A stretch of DNA of 64,000 bases, taken from Anas platyrhynchos. Lineage: Eukaryota; Chordata; Aves; Anseriformes; Anatidae. The position numbers and the translations under genes are program-made. Under the pieces are notes generated by a model that saw nothing but the letters and a program-made list of their open reading frames with translations, ran no database searches and was not told the DNA's origin. The DNA lies in assembly GCF_047663525.1 (NCBI RefSeq), contig NC_092606.1, positions 2,974,501-3,038,500 of the forward strand, read 5' to 3'. This document shows, one piece after another, positions 13,911 through 28,700 of the stretch. How positions within the stretch are numbered: the stretch's first letter is position 1; every line of letters starts with the position of its first letter.

Positions 13911-14629
13911 TGGAAGTATTCTGTTCTTTTTTTGTGTTATGATCAATTCATTTTCTGCCACTCTGACATAAACTTAAGTGTTTGTTGTTTTGTTTTTTTT
14001 TTTTTAATACCAATCTCAAACAATTTCTAGTTAAAAAAATAAAAAATAAAAATGGGGGTGAGGGGAGGATTTGTCTTAGCCTAAGAAGAGCCAGACATTC
14101 AGAATTAATACTGAAACTGTATCCCTCCCTCAGCCTGTCATACAGGGGTGGCACATTTATGTCCAGGCCACGAGACTGTATATTCAAGGACTTGTGCTCA
14201 TGTCCAGTGCAGGCCCACTGTGGTGCAATGGCAGAAAAGTGCAATAGTAAGAGGTTAAAAAGAGGTCCCTTCTGTTTATTCCAAGTAACAACCTCGACTG
14301 AAACCAAGGAGTCTCAGTTTGCCCAAAACCAGCGGTGGGGTTCCAGAGTCACTCTACACAAAATTCATTCGCTTGCCGTGGAGAAGTGAAAACTAAGCAT
14401 GGCAGAACTGCACTCAGATTATACCTATTGCCTTGAAACTAGAAATGGCAGGATAAAAATTGGGAACTGGTTTACACTCCAGACTCAAAGAAATAAAAAT
14501 CACCCACCTTTTAGATTACACATGACTTTCAGGGCTTGGGATGTCCGGATTTTGACCTCAGACATTCCAAACCAGCTTCTGGTAAACCTACCATGAGCAG
14601 CAGTGCATATGGAAGTGGTCTTCTTCAAA

Positions 14630-14790
14630 TTGAAACGGATTGCATCTGGGGCTCTAGAGCACCAAATGCAATCAATTGAGATAAGAGAAAAAAAATCCAG
14701 ATTTATGTTAATCGGAACAGAAAATGCATTTGCATAGCATTACTGTTCTTGACCACTCATGTTTATCGCAGTTAAACCAAGAAAGTAGAA
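14630..14790. promoter_or_regulatory. Candidate enhancer block with palindromic octamer (intron 14)
   Basis: ATGCATTTGCAT at 14724-14735 differs by one base from the POU-dimer MORE element (ATGCATATGCAT). AATGCAATCAATTGAGATAAG lies about 50 bp before it and combines C/EBP-, homeodomain- and GATA-like cores. Function inferred. Confidence 0.3.
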
Positions 14791-17700
14791 CTGCATCAAT
14801 GCCAAGCCCAAATTACTGAATGAACTTCATATCCTCTATAGAATAAATGAAAAGAACAATCACTTTTTGATCAAATATAGCCCAAGGTGATGTTCTGCTG
14901 GGGCACAAAGCAAGAATACCGATAAAATATGATTTTCTTCTTAAGATCACTTGGTTTGCTTGACCCCACAAAAATTGTCTATGAGCAATTTATAAAGCAA
15001 ATATCAAAATTCAGGAAACTAACAAGTTCCAAGCCTCATTAGAGATCATAAAGTCTTACATTAAGAGATTTATTAAATTTTGGTTAAATGGTTGAGTTAC
15101 CAGAACAGTGCTTAGTCCTTAAAATTTGAGATTTCTGTAGCCTTGTTCAATGAACAACTACAGAATGTTTTTCTCCCGAATCTTCTTAGCCATCAGCACA
15201 GGAATATAATACAGTGCCTATAAAACACACCTGAAATTTCAGGAAATATGAATTTGCAGAACAATCCATGTTGCCTGTCAGCTGATTGTACTGCAAATAT
15301 TTATCCTTACAGTTCAGCCTCAAGTCCAACAGCATCTGCGATAAAGTGACTTAAAATGATTTTTTGGTGGTTTTGTTTGCTTTTAATTATACCCTTAGCT
15401 ACCAAAGTGCTAGCTCAATAATGGAGCAGTGCTTTCAATTAGTCCTGTAATTCTCGTTTCCTCCTTCTCTTTGCCTGTTCTGTTTTTCCTTTTCTTCAAC
15501 GCCAACGAAGGGCAAGTAAACAGGCATAAAACTAAAAACCATCCCCAATACAGGATGTACAAGAGCCTTGTATAGGACATACTGGGTAACTTTACTAGAA
15601 AGAAGTCAGTTGGGGAAAAAAAAATTAGAGAGAAAAGTGCTCAGACACTACCTCTGAAAGGTATGGGAGGAAGAAGTAAGCAAATCTTTAATTCTCAAGC
15701 AAAGAATTCTTGCCTTTTCATCAGTAAAACTTAAGAGCTAAGTCATTCAAAGCCTTTTGAGCAACTATCTTATTCTATTTTAAAAAATTTACTTCCAAAT
15801 TATGACTCAACAATTAGCAGATACAAATTAACCAACAATGCCTTAAGAAAAAAAAAAAAAAAAGACAGGAAAAAAAAACATTAACATTATTGTCCAAAGC
15901 TTATTTTGTAAAAGAGCTACTAAAGAAAGGTCAGTTAATTCATCATGATGGATTATCACTAAAATTTATAAGCATTAGCATTTTTCTCCTTGCTGGATAC
16001 CTTGACTTTGATATGACACATATTGAATGAATCATCTAAGATGCAGGCACCAGGCAAGATATATCTTAATGCAGACAGGTCGGCGACATGAACCCTAATG
16101 GTCCTTATCTTAATCTTGTTTAAAAGCATCTTAGATTTCTGAGTAATCTTTTCACCTTCTGATATTCTCTTTTATAGAGTGTTTTTCCTGGAGTTGCTAC
16201 TGATTTTCACATAAATGCATTTTTGTTGCACAGTATCAACAGCATGTTTTTAAGTATCCCCAAAAAGCAATCAGGATGGCTATTTAGTATACGTTAAGTA
16301 AAGTTTGTTTTTTTTTTTAAAAAAAAAAGGTCAACATGACAGAAGTTTGATAATTACAAAAAACTGTTATTTGTAGACTATTCTGAAACACGGCATTACA
16401 GCTGTTTATAAGAGAAAACCACCAAATGTGGAGATGTTTATCTGATGCATTGCTTCCTTCTCATACTTTTTTCCTCTACTGCATTATTGATCTCAAATAT
16501 TTGCTGTGCATATGCAGTCACTCTTCCATGAAAAAAAATTATTCAAATACTTAATTAAAAAAAGGGCATGTTTTTCTACTTCTTTCCTCTACTTCTGCCT
16601 TCATCTAGTAATTTCAAATTACACACCCATAACAAGGAGGCAGACCTTTTCTACATAGCTGTTCTGGGATTTCTGCAACAGTTGCTCTCATTTTAAAAAA
16701 AAAAAAAAAAAAGAAAAAAGGGACAGGTGAATTTTTTTATTTATTTTTTTTTTTTGGTAACAGCAGTTCAGTGACATTGATGTGAAAGGAGTTGGTCTGA
16801 TTTCATTTTTCAAGCAACTGGTTATTTTACTAACACTAGCATAGCTTTAGACTGTTCGACTGTTAATGAATAAAAATTATCTGCCAATAAAATGTTTCTT
16901 ATATGATGTGTGGAAAACTAAATATTAATTTCTCACACAAAAGGCATACAACTATCATTAAAGCATGAAAGAAATCCAGAATCTCCCAGGTCGCAATCTA
17001 CCCGAAGAAATACTAACAGAGAAAAATGGAAGCCATTAATGGATGCTTTCTGCACACATTGGCACTGGAAGGACTATGTGACCAATACACTAGCTCCTAC
17101 AGCACGTACTTTGGTGACATTTATAATGTTCAGCTCTGATGTTCTATAAGAAGCATCCAGTTTCCTCATCTTACCATTAGGTTAATGTGGTGAGATTTGG
17201 AAATTTACTTGCCCTCCATTTATTCACACATGAAAACTTTCAAGTATGTTGCTATCTCTTCTTGGTGAGTGTAAGTTTTTTTTTCTATTGAGCACTTCAG
17301 AAGTCTGAAATAAATCACTATGTTTCTGGTCGAGTTTGTTTCACCAGCTCTAACACAAATATATCGGTCATCATTTTCACCTGATGTTGGTTGATTACTT
17401 TAGCATTGACAAAGCAACCTGAAATCCTAGGCAAAATATAGAGGAAGAAACTTTACTTATAAAAGCCCCTTAAGTGCCAGGCTTGGAAGAAGTTGAAATG
17501 ATTTAGTTTGTTGTACTTCTGCCATAATTTTATTTTATTTCTGACATTGTGTAATTGTGTTTTAACAGGGCAAGCAAGGAGAGAACACTGCTCGCCTCCT
17601 GGCTCTAGGCTCCCAACACTGTTCATCATGACACACTGCATCGTGCATGGGTTCTCTACTTCTGCTTCCTGTGGGTAATTTTATACATGCCTCCATTCTT

Positions 17701-19227
17701 TTTATTCCCAATGACTGAGGCTAGAAAGTGTTAATTTACAAAACAGAAAAGCAAATATAGATATATTTCATTAAAACAAATTGAAGTCTATGAAATTCAA
17801 AGTGAATTGCATGACAGTGCAGTAAGATACAATTTCTGTCTCTAGCACTCTCATTATATACAAGCAAAGAAAGTAACACACAATTTACTACTTGAATTAA
17901 GTTAAAATGGGTTTTGCAGAAAAATAAAGTTAATGTTATTTACAAAGCAAATACGTAGGGATAATTAACGAAGAGTTTCAGGCAAACAGGCCAAAATGGG
18001 CACAAGTGCTTGAAAGTGAAGCACTGAAACAGACAGAGCCATCTAAGAAGCAAGGCTTCTGTAGGCATGCAGAGCAAAGAACATCATTGTTGAGCCAGAA
18101 ATTCTTAAACAAAACTAAAACAGAATGTTGAACTGAAAAACACATCTGTAACTAACCAAACTGAAATCCAATGTACAGGTCTAAATTCAAACTCCATCAG
18201 TTTAACTTGATAGAAAAGAGATACACTGATGGCACTCCAAATTCAGAGCTTTGTACTCAAACTTCTAAGACACTTAAAAAGACTTTTTTCCCCCCACTTA
18301 TTCAAAAGTAGAAAGTGCAATTCATAAAACAATCTAATACCTTCAGAAATTTGCTCAACTCATAATAGTTCATTCAGTGAGGTACATGACCAGCTATATT
18401 ATTGCCATCTTGATAAGCATGAACCATTTCTTTAAAAGGTGCAGTTTTTCATGAGATCTAGCAACCTCCCCATGAAAGTCTCTGAAAAGCAGTTTTGAAA
18501 TGCAAATGTGCAGGTAAGCAATATTCCGTAGAATGATGAAAGAAGAATGCTGTTTTCCTTGCACTAATATGTTTATGTTTACATTATTCTGTATTTTCAA
18601 CATATTAATCTCTTAGTCTTAAAGGCAACCCAATCCAGAATAAAAGAAGTGGAATGAAAAAGGGCATCCATAGAAAGATATTGGCAATGTGATTTTAAAA
18701 TATCATCCTTCAATTGTCTGCAATTTATATTTATCAATACTTTCACTGGGTTCATGGAAGTGTTCCCACAAAGAGAAAACACTCAACGTGTTTAGCTAGG
18801 TGACCTTTCAGTGAAGCATAAGGGCAGTGAGAGGGGGAAGGGTACCAGAGCTGTCCAGCAATCTCTTTCCTTCTTTATTAAATGTCATTACAAAGTCTCT
18901 CCATACTTTCAATTCAGATTACTATTCTCATAAAAAAAAACTTTCAGAAGTGTTTGTCAGGTTTGTATACAATAAGATCAACTATCACATACTGCTTAAC
19001 GTTACACACTTCAGTAAAAGAATAGGGATGATAGTGAAAAGTGAAATATGCCCTCAAATTCTTTAATAAAGTAAATTGAATGCAAAATTTATTTATAGAT
19101 GGCTAACATTGTGTATAACTGCATAGCTTTCTGAGCTAGGTTAAATAAATTTATAGTTAGTAATCTGTTTTGTTGTTTTTTTTCTCCACTGATTGCACAT
19201 TACCTGGTCTAATGTGGTCACCTAATG

Positions 19228-19242
19228 GTTACTGTCAGTAAC
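19228..19242. repeat. Perfect 7-bp inverted repeat
   Basis: GTTACTGTCAGTAAC: two 7-bp arms around one base. A possible dimer-binding site in BRIP1 intron 14, close to exon 14; it may be chance. Confidence 0.6.
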
Positions 19243-19596
19243 TGCACTGATGACTGCAATGCTTTAAAGACACCCAGAGAAGGGAAAAAAAAAACAAACT
19301 CCTTGTTTCACAGAAAAAAATGCAGAGCAGTCTGGCTTTAAAAAATTTCAAAAAATTAGTACTTTTATATTAACTGAGATACAAACATTGCTGAAAACAA
19401 ATATGAGCCTGCTTTTTCACAAAAATGAATTTGCATGCCAGATTGAAGAAATTACAATATAATTGTTATTACAATATATTTATTCTATAACCATCTATAT
19501 ATATATTGATGTTTAGAAAAAGAAAAAAATCACATTACATTTTTCAAGTAGAGTGTATGTTTTTTAAAGGGAAAATATGAGGTAAAATTTCCTTAC

Positions 19597-19758
19597 CTTA
19601 TAGGATGGCAAAAAACACAAAATTCCTTGGCCAACTGTTTGACACACTGCAAGCAGAAGTGCTCCCACCTCATCTTGGAACTCAAAGGTCTCTGCATGTT
19701 GGAATGTGGCGCACAGCTTTCGACCATTCGGGCCTGCTCCAATGGTGCCAACCCAAAC
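19597..19758 (-). CDS. BRIP1: BRIP1 exon 14 (last BRIP1 exon in the window)
   Basis: 162 nt, same as human, residues 656-709, from [12 protein letters not shown] to [10 protein letters not shown] at the start of helicase domain 2. Acceptor tacacaag, donor gtaagg. No later exon was found to the left. Confidence 0.96.
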
Positions 19759-22700
19759 CTTGTGTATTTCAAATTTAAGAAGTTAATACTAAACTGACAC
19801 TGACAGTAACTGTATGAAATACATTATGTTACATAATGAAACATCAAATGTGAAGAAAAATACTGAGATTATTTCTAAGCAAATGAGTTTGAGTACTTAA
19901 AAACAGAAGAGAAGGTGCAGTAACTGAGATGAATGATTATTACCAAAATAGCATAGCTTCAGATTTTTCCATGGAGGGAATGTCTAAGCATTGCCCTCTT
20001 TTTCATTTGAAAACTTACATTGCATTAATCTTCGTAATAACCTGTTCTACACATTACCTTCCTACTTAAAGAGTCTGCCACCATTTTTATTTGCAAATTA
20101 CTGTTCATTTCACAACGGATAGCCAGCATTATACCTCAGGAGAGTTTACCTGTGAGTTCCGAATAACATGATTTGCCTCCAGCTGAATAGAAAATTTCAC
20201 GCCAAGTTCTGAAGAAAATGAATCCATTGGAGAGAGCGTACCAGATGTCAGAACAATTGTTCTGACATCATTTAAGTCTGAAAAAGCCTAAGTTAGAGAG
20301 AGAAAAGAAGGAATTCAGAGAATGGATGTAATCACTTTAAGATCTTTGCTATCATATAAAATCACTTAAGCCCTTCTACTTCCCACCCAGCTTACCACAG
20401 CAGGATTCAAACACCAAAAATTAAGCATGTGGACTACAGTTTTATGACGCGCTTTCCTTTTCTGTTTGGTATTTGTAAAGAAGGCACTGGAATCTGAAAC
20501 ATCAGGCTGATTTTCATTCATCCAAGTATACGTTTGTTGTAGAGCAACTTTGTAGTCATCCGCATACCTATACAGAAATAAATATTAACTAAAACTACAA
20601 TTAAAAAAAATGTAAGCATTAAGCTCCTAAAAGCTTAAAAAAATAATCGCATACAATATATTCTCTAAAAAAAGAAAAGCTGTTCACCATGCAGTGTATA
20701 AAACATTGACTAGGAGTAGGTAACTCTGCTCTAGGTTTAACATTTCAACAGCTGTCAGTTTCCCTTTTAGATAAATAATGAAGCTTCACAATAATTAAAA
20801 ATTTTAAAATAAGATTTAAATCAGAAAGCTTTACTAACTGCTGACATTAGTATCCAACAGTCAAATGATAAATGCTATGGAGAAAAATAAAACCCATGAA
20901 GCGTAACTTGGCAATGCATCAAGAAAATTTACCTCTAACCCTCAAATAGATTTCTTCAACATTTGAATTCATTCATGAATGAAAAAATATATTTTGGTAG
21001 TATTTAAATTAATTCTCAATAAATTCTTCCCAAATAAGTAAATTTTCCAAAACTTTTTGAAATGTTAATTTTGCTCAGAAGCTGGACACTATAGCAAAAT
21101 GTTGCTCAAATGAAATTGACAATTTGGTAAACTGAATTAAACACCACCACACTGTTCAGGTTATGTTTTTGCACTGACCTGCTATTATCTTTAAAAAGAC
21201 AAAAAAGAACCATGAATAACCCTTTTAGCACAATCTGTGTGGCAGGGCTCACAATTGGTATCTCAATAAGCTCCTCTCTTCCAAACACTGATATTTTTTC
21301 TTCTTTTTCCAAGATAGCAGAAAGGTGTTTCTATAAGAGACAAAACAAATCCCATATTAACATTCTCAGTTATCTTCACAAAAGCAAAGCTAACACAGAT
21401 ACAAGACAACTAGCACACTGCTTTGAAAGTTTACGTAAGCCACCTATAAAGTCAGACTGAAGACAGAATTGAAAAGGAAAACTAACAATTCTTTTAACAT
21501 ATTTGGCTTACACAAAAAGGATAGATGAGGTTGAAAATACTCTAAGTACATTTCAACAGTCAATAAAAACGTAGATGGATAGTACAGACAAAGCTATCAG
21601 TGACTAACCAGCTTGATTTCAATAATTGTACATGATCAATTTTATCCTTTAAAAGGCAGATTCTCCACAAGTTCCAGTAGCTTAACTGGATTACTCCTGG
21701 TTTTCATCATGTATAATTTTTAGACAGCTTTTCAAAATTGCAGTAAAGTAACAGATGTGTTAACATTTAGTTTATGGGTACTTCAAGATGTTTAACATCT
21801 CTGGTACTGATTTATAGAGCTTACAGCATTACCTGTAAAATGGGAAAAGTAATACTGGTTATTCCCATTTTGTGCAAAATGTTCAGCATTTCTTTTCCAC
21901 TCCAAACCTTACAGGAAGTTTCATACCCTCTTTCTACAAGTTGACTAGAGCTCTCCTTTAACCAGCTGCAAAAGAGAGAAATCAGAAATAATTTTAGCAT
22001 AAACTTAGAGATACATTCCAAGTACAAAACAAACTGAACCTTGAAAAATGGCACCACACTTCTGAGATGAAGGTGATAAACACTGCATTTAGGTAGCTGA
22101 ATCCTGTTCTTCCTTAAGCCAGTTTTTCCACTATTGAAGCTGCTCTTGAGGAAGCTCAATGAAGTGAGAGGAAAACCTGTCCCCATGTATTTATATTTTA
22201 TCATCATGTAATATCTTTATAATGAGGAAGAAGGATTAGAATATAATCCATTCTTATGATATAAGATGTCAGGCTCATTTAAGAAAGATTTCTGCTGTGC
22301 TTTTAAAGCCACTCATTACTTGTCATCCTCTCAATTACAGATTTCCCTGTTAAACAAATCTTGAGGCACTAAATGATTCCTTTTATTATCTATACACAGT
22401 AAGGGAGAGTTGGACAATACAAACTGCCTATTTTAACGTAGCTACAGATATTCATACTTCTGCTACAGCTTGAAAACTAAGCAGAATTATAACCATACTG
22501 ACAATGCAATATGTGGTAGGACTTCTAAAAGCAGGATGCAAACATGCAGATCATCTCATCTGTGGCACAGCTAACATTTTCTCGACCTAAGTATGCCTCC
22601 AGAATTACAAGATTTTTTCCCCTCTGTCTAGAAAAGCAGGCAGGCTCCCTCTTTCTCAGGAAATGCCGAAGCTGTCTGTTTCATCAACCAGCAGGAGGCA

Positions 22701-25700
22701 TCAGAAAGACAGCTGTCATTTCTACAACAGTTCAAAATATGTATCTGCAAAATCAGTTAATCGTTATCAAATAAAGCAACAAGGCTTAGTGACTGTTTCA
22801 GTCCCAGATTTCGTGCCCTATCGCTGTAAATCATTTGCACAACAGAACAATTAAAAAACCTTCCCTTCCACTGGGTTACAAAAATCCATAAATACTACCA
22901 TGCCAATCACTTCTTTCATAATTTGCTTTATCTTGTTACGGAATGATGATCACTAACACAGGCAGAAGTTCACCAGTGTAGTATTTGGCCCCAATCCCTC
23001 AAACGTAAAATCAAAAAGACCTGAAACTACAGTTAGGAAAAGGCAAGTATGAAAGAATAAATGGGTAAAACACTCCAGGAAACGTAAAACTTCTGTTTTC
23101 CTGGTCTGAACTTTAAATGCCTTTACATACTTTTAAAATGGTTCTGCTATAAACACAAACCTGATACAATCACCTTCCTAACCTAATACTAAAGCATTGC
23201 AAAAAAAGGCAAATTCTAGAACAAATCCCATCCAATTAAATCTAACATGAAATCGCTTACTTGGAATACCTGATAATCTATTTAGAACGAGAATTTATTT
23301 TAGAGTAAAGCAGTAAATAAATAAAATTAGCTTCATTTCCAGATATCTACAATTCTGAAATAAAAATCAGCATATGCAATATTTTCAGGAAAAGATTCAG
23401 CAAATGTTCCAAGCTGCCTTCAGTTCAAGAAAGTGTATTTGGCCCTTTGCTTCCTACCAGAAAATCCCACTGTTTGTTCAATGGAGTAAGCCATCCCATC
23501 CAAATTGTCCTTGTAAATCTGCATCTCATCATAAAAGCCTGCCAGTATACCTCTACCAGTACATCTTCAAACTCCTCAGAAAGGTCACTTTAGCACCTCA
23601 GTGGCACTAAGCCCAAGCTTAAGTGCTTTTTGGAATGGGGACCCAGGACCTTTATAACTGAAATGAGGTTTTTCTAGTTGTCCGCACATTTGGCAAAGCC
23701 ATGTCACTTTCTGCAACAACATATTACCAATTACTGGCAATTTACACCCAGTCTTCTGCTTTCCAGCTGCTTTACATACTGCCGGCAGATTTGCCAAGAC
23801 AATCAACCTTAGTTTTTCTGATAAGGTTAAAAAGCTCGAGGCAATTAAATCTCCAGCCATGCTATTCTCCTCTTTTACTAACTTTGAATATTTGAGATTT
23901 CCAAAGTAGGAGAATTAACTGCAAAAACAAACAAACAAACAAACAAACAACATAAAAATCATTTCTCTGACACAGGCATTAACTCTCAGGGTAGAGAAAG
24001 GATAGGGAAAATGACAAACTAGTTGTTGTAGCATACTTCAAAGTGTATTCCACCAACTGCTGATGCAACAAAACAATGATTTGACACGCACCGAATCAGA
24101 GTTCAGTTAACTTCAAAGCCACTGGTACCATTATTCACTTTTATTCTACTGACTTGGTCATTCTAGTTTTCAACAGTTGTGCATTTCTTTCAGTCCCTGA
24201 ATCCCTCAAACAAAAGGTTCAAAAATTAAGGGCTGGACAGCTGAATTCCAAATTCTCCACAGGTGATGGAACCTTCTGACATTGTTTCAACTTTCTCAGT
24301 TCTTACTCCATGCAAAATATGCCTTTGTGCCCTCTTTTTTTCCCCTAGCTTCTGCCTCCAAGTCCATTTGCTTCTGTTTCCTTCCACCCTCTTTCATGAT
24401 TTGCAGCTTCTGCTGAGATCCTCCCCTTCCAATACTAACTCTACACTTTCTGGGCTTTACCTGTTCTGTTTCCTTTTTTTTTTTTTTTTTGCTCTTACTA
24501 CTTTTTCCTTTATGGGAAGAAGGGCAAAAAGAAGCAGAGAAATGGAGAACATTTTTAATTGTTTTTCAGTTTCTATCTGCCATACTGCTCAAACTTGTGC
24601 TTCTACCAGCACTCTCTCAATCACCCATGTTTCTCTGTTCACTAAGCTCCATGACACTTGTGTTCCAACAAGGCAGGTGCCAAGAAATTCAGCTTATCTT
24701 TGGTTTCAATATCAGTACAAAAGCTAATCATTAAAGCCATATTCTGCTGATATAGTCCAGAGAGAAAGAATGATCAGTAACACTGTGTAGACAATTCATG
24801 CCTCAGAATAATCAGAAACTCAAAGGGGACAGTGCATGCACATGCAAAGTTTGTTACCTGAATGCTCTGACAACTTTAACGATTCTCTGCTGCAAATTTG
24901 TATGTACAGCAGTTTGTCAGAGCTTTAACTCTGCTCAAGTTTGAGCCAAGTTTTATGAGAAAAATAAAGGGCATGATTGATAAATTCACTTTCAAAAATG
25001 ACAAATCTGTTCCAAAACATAGAGGCACAGGGATTATTACTAAAGCAGATTTAGGAACTTACTCAATTTTAAGCATGGGCAAAATAGATAAAAGACCTAG
25101 AACAAATTTCAAGAAACAAAGTTTCAGCACTGTATAAGTACTCAAAAACAGCAAAGATAGAAGCAACTTAAAACACCATGATAATGGAAGTGGTTGACAT
25201 TTTTATGCATTAAACATCACTACCTATGCTCTCTGTAACGAAGTTAGCAGTCTTTTACTGGACCAATGACTCCTGTTTCAGCTATACATGACAATAGTGT
25301 TCTGGTAGAACTTCCCTCCAGCTTTAGCACAGAAAAGTCTTGAGGAAAAAAATGTCTCTCTAATGCTCCTTTAAACACATTCATCAAAACACTTCCTGTC
25401 AAAGGCTCCCAAAGCATTTCATAAATGCGCACTAATTAATGCTTTGAAAAAGCAATGCTATTACTACTCATCAAATAAGCAAATAGAAGCATTTAAAAGA
25501 CAACTGATTCATCTCAGGTAAAATTTTCTTACTGAACTTCATAGACTAGGACAGTAAGCTCCAGAAATATCAGTACTTTCATGAGTATAGCACATTTTTA
25601 AAGAGAATTTCAATGTTTTCTGTTGAATAAGGAGGATTTAAAACAAAAAGAAATCCTCTGTACTCCTCAAATGAACAAAAATCAGGTGACTGCATAGTCA

Positions 25701-28700
25701 GAAGCGTACTTCTATTGCATTTTATTTGATGCAACACAGTAACCAGCAAATTGCATTAGCAAAAGGAGTCTAAATGATATTTTTTAAAAATACTGACATA
25801 ATGCAATTAAAAAGAGTTGCCTTACTTTGTCAAAGAGTAGCACACAGCCCGTAGATGCTCATGATCCTTCTGCCTAATGTTGTTATTGACCATGGAATCT
25901 AGCTCTTCTCGAGCAGCTCTGAGTTGACTTTCTGTAACGCTGAAACTTACTGACTCCCGAGCACAGTCCTCAATATTGTGGGCTTCATCTAAAATGACTA
26001 CTTGGCCTTTTAGGTTAATTTCCATCTAAAAAATAAAATGATTATCTAGTAAAACAGAGTAAAGCACTATAATGAGAAACAGCAGCTAACTGGATCTTTT
26101 TTTTAAAAAATGCATATTCTACATCATGGTGCAAGCAACACAAAGTTTTCATCTTTCTGATCCAGTTTCTGTAGCCTAGAGAAAAAAAAAAAAAAAAAAA
26201 AAAAAACAGGAGAAAAAAGCCTTAGCTCAGCCTGAGTGAAAATAATCTGGACATACTACACTCCATAAGCCCAACAGCTGTGAAGTTTACAAGGGTTTAT
26301 TTTCCACTGATTTAAAAAAAAAAAAAAAGTGACTGATTAGCTACAATATAAGAACAGGAGAAGCATTACTTGGAATACAGAAACATCCATTTAAGAAAAA
26401 GAAAAAACATATTTAGCCCAGGAGTTATTTATAGATTATATTCAGATATAAACAGGATTTCAGTTGACCATAGCCAGTGAACCTAACATTTTGGTGGGTT
26501 TTGTTTGTTTTGTTGTTGTTGTTTAAACTTCACTTTAACTCCAGTTATTGCAATCCCTATCTTACAAATATACTTACACTCTCCCGTATCTGTGGGTCTA
26601 GGAGATAATTATAAGGACAAAATACAATATCTGCTCCCACCATGAGCTCTCTTGCTGCAAAATATGCACAGGCACGAAGCTTCTTTCCCAGGCTGACTAG
26701 ATCCTCAATGTCCCAAGCTTGGTACAGGTTATGTGTAGACTGTAGGGCATGGTGTTCACTGAGTTTATGAACAGCATGATAGTAAGGACAGGACTTGCCC
26801 TGAAAGCACATGAGCACAGACAGAAAAAACAAGTAAGCTTAAAACCTTCAAAGTCATTATCTGCATTTGGCTTTATTTACTGGAACATTTTTTAAAGCTA
26901 CTTTATATGATGGGCAATAATGAAAAACATACCATGAAGAGATTAATATGGATGAATCAGCTGTGGTTAATTCAATAAAGAAAGGGTTCTTAACATTCAT
27001 GTATACATGATACAAGAAACTAAATCCCTAGAAAAATAAAGATAACTGGACAACAATTTTATCCCACACACTGTGTACAGCATTAACAAAGTTTACTTTT
27101 GTTGTTCGTGTGTGTGAAGTGGAAAGGTACCAGTCCTGAATGCGTAACTTCATCATTTTTAAGGGAAAATATTTTGAGCAAAACAAATTTTTGTTGAAAT
27201 TATAGCTAAACTTGCAAGTATAATCAACTATATTATTCCTATCGCATGTTTTTCAGTATTGATACTGTGGATCAACATTTTCTAATAATTGATATTTAAT
27301 TTAAACCGTATTACCAGATTCATTTAAACAACGCAGCTTAAAGAAATCAACGTTGTAAGTTATCTCAACTGTTTCACTACCTTTCACTCAATATGTTTAA
27401 GCAAATGGTCATTTTCTGAAACAAAATTACTCACATGTTTTCCTTCTAGTAATTCTACACACAGTTCATTCCTGTTAGCACTACTGCTAGATACCACTGG
27501 ATGAATACAGGTATGATCCCGGCTAGAAAGAATTGTCATAGGGACAGTGGAATATGCTGTTCTCTTCAACTCTCTGGTAATCTGGGTTATTTGTTTGTGT
27601 GTTCGTGTTCCAAAAAATATCTTGGGAATGAACGACTGATCTCCTTTGTCTTTCTTCTTTGTGTTACTAGCATCTTTATGAGCTTCTTTTCCAGAAGAAC
27701 AGGAACACTCAGTGCAAGAGCTGACAGACTGTAACCCAAAACAAAAAAAAAAAAAGATTAACAAAATCCCACTGCAAGATGAACATGCCAAATCTGTTTA
27801 TATTCTGTTTAGAAAATGCCCTCTGGGATAGTTCAAGATATCCTGTTAAATCACCAGGTCGGCCTATCAAACTGCAAAAAGTTAGGATTTTCAGGCATGA
27901 GAGGATGTGATGTGCATGCTTTAACATTTCTTAAAAGACATTCTGCAATCGCTAAGAACAACCTTATCATAACCTAATTGTAGAAAGAACTGCTACTCCC
28001 ATGGAGTATTTACACATGTAATACACATGTGAATAAAGTAAAGGATCTTCTCACATATAAACTTTGCCATAAGGACACTTCTGTTACAAAACAAGAAGTG
28101 CTCAGAACCTTAAAAGAATAAAACCTTGGGACTAGACACCCAAGTTAAAATCCCGAGAACATTTTTCAGTACAGTAAGAGAAATCTAGACAGTTTAATGA
28201 AATCTGTTTGCAGATAAAACAGACTACCTCATATGTGCTCCCTTAGAAACATATAGTTACTAGATATAGTAGCATGTCAGATGAGAATAAACGACAAAAT
28301 AGGGGATAGTTCTAAGCCAAAATTTATCCTGTAAAATATTTGTTAAACAATTTTCTTCTTCCTGAGAAGCACCATCTTTTTAATGTATTTTATAACATAA
28401 AGCACCTCAACAACTGTCACAAAATTGCAATAATTAGCATGAAAAGACGCATGGCAAACAAGTAACTCATGAGTAACCACGTCTATGCACAGCTCCTATA
28501 AAGATAACAAATTCCTCTAGTATGAAAGGATTTGTATTTGGTTTTCAGTTTGATAGTGCAAGTAACAACGTGTAGCTGCCAGCTCAGATATTCCTCCCTC
28601 CCCTTTTAATTGTAATCAGTAAGATTATCCATTATAAACAAATGCTAAATCATGCTGTGTGTTACACCACAATTCTGGGGATCAAGCTGTCTTCTAGCCC

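Larger units (their letters stand above)
1..19596 (-). other. BRIP1: BRIP1 intron 14 (partial)
   Basis: 19.6 kb of AT-rich sequence downstream of exon 14. I searched for the peptides expected in exons 15-20 (VEPQGG, KVSEGLDF, DWGALILVDDRF) on the minus strand and saw none. Human intron 14 is also tens of kb long. No gene is supported here. The contents are simple repeats, A/T runs, a CpG-richer patch at about 8.5 kb and several blocks that resemble conserved non-coding elements, listed separately. Confidence 0.8.

Noticed and set aside
1-19596. BRIP1 exons 15-20
   Set aside because: Expected conserved peptides (helicase motifs IV-VI) and the long last exon were not seen on the minus strand; they should lie beyond the left edge.
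24263-24734. 154-codon plus-strand open frame
   Set aside because: Comes from a pyrimidine-rich tract and a T run (Phe/Leu/Ser stretches); no homology; inside BRIP1 intron 9.
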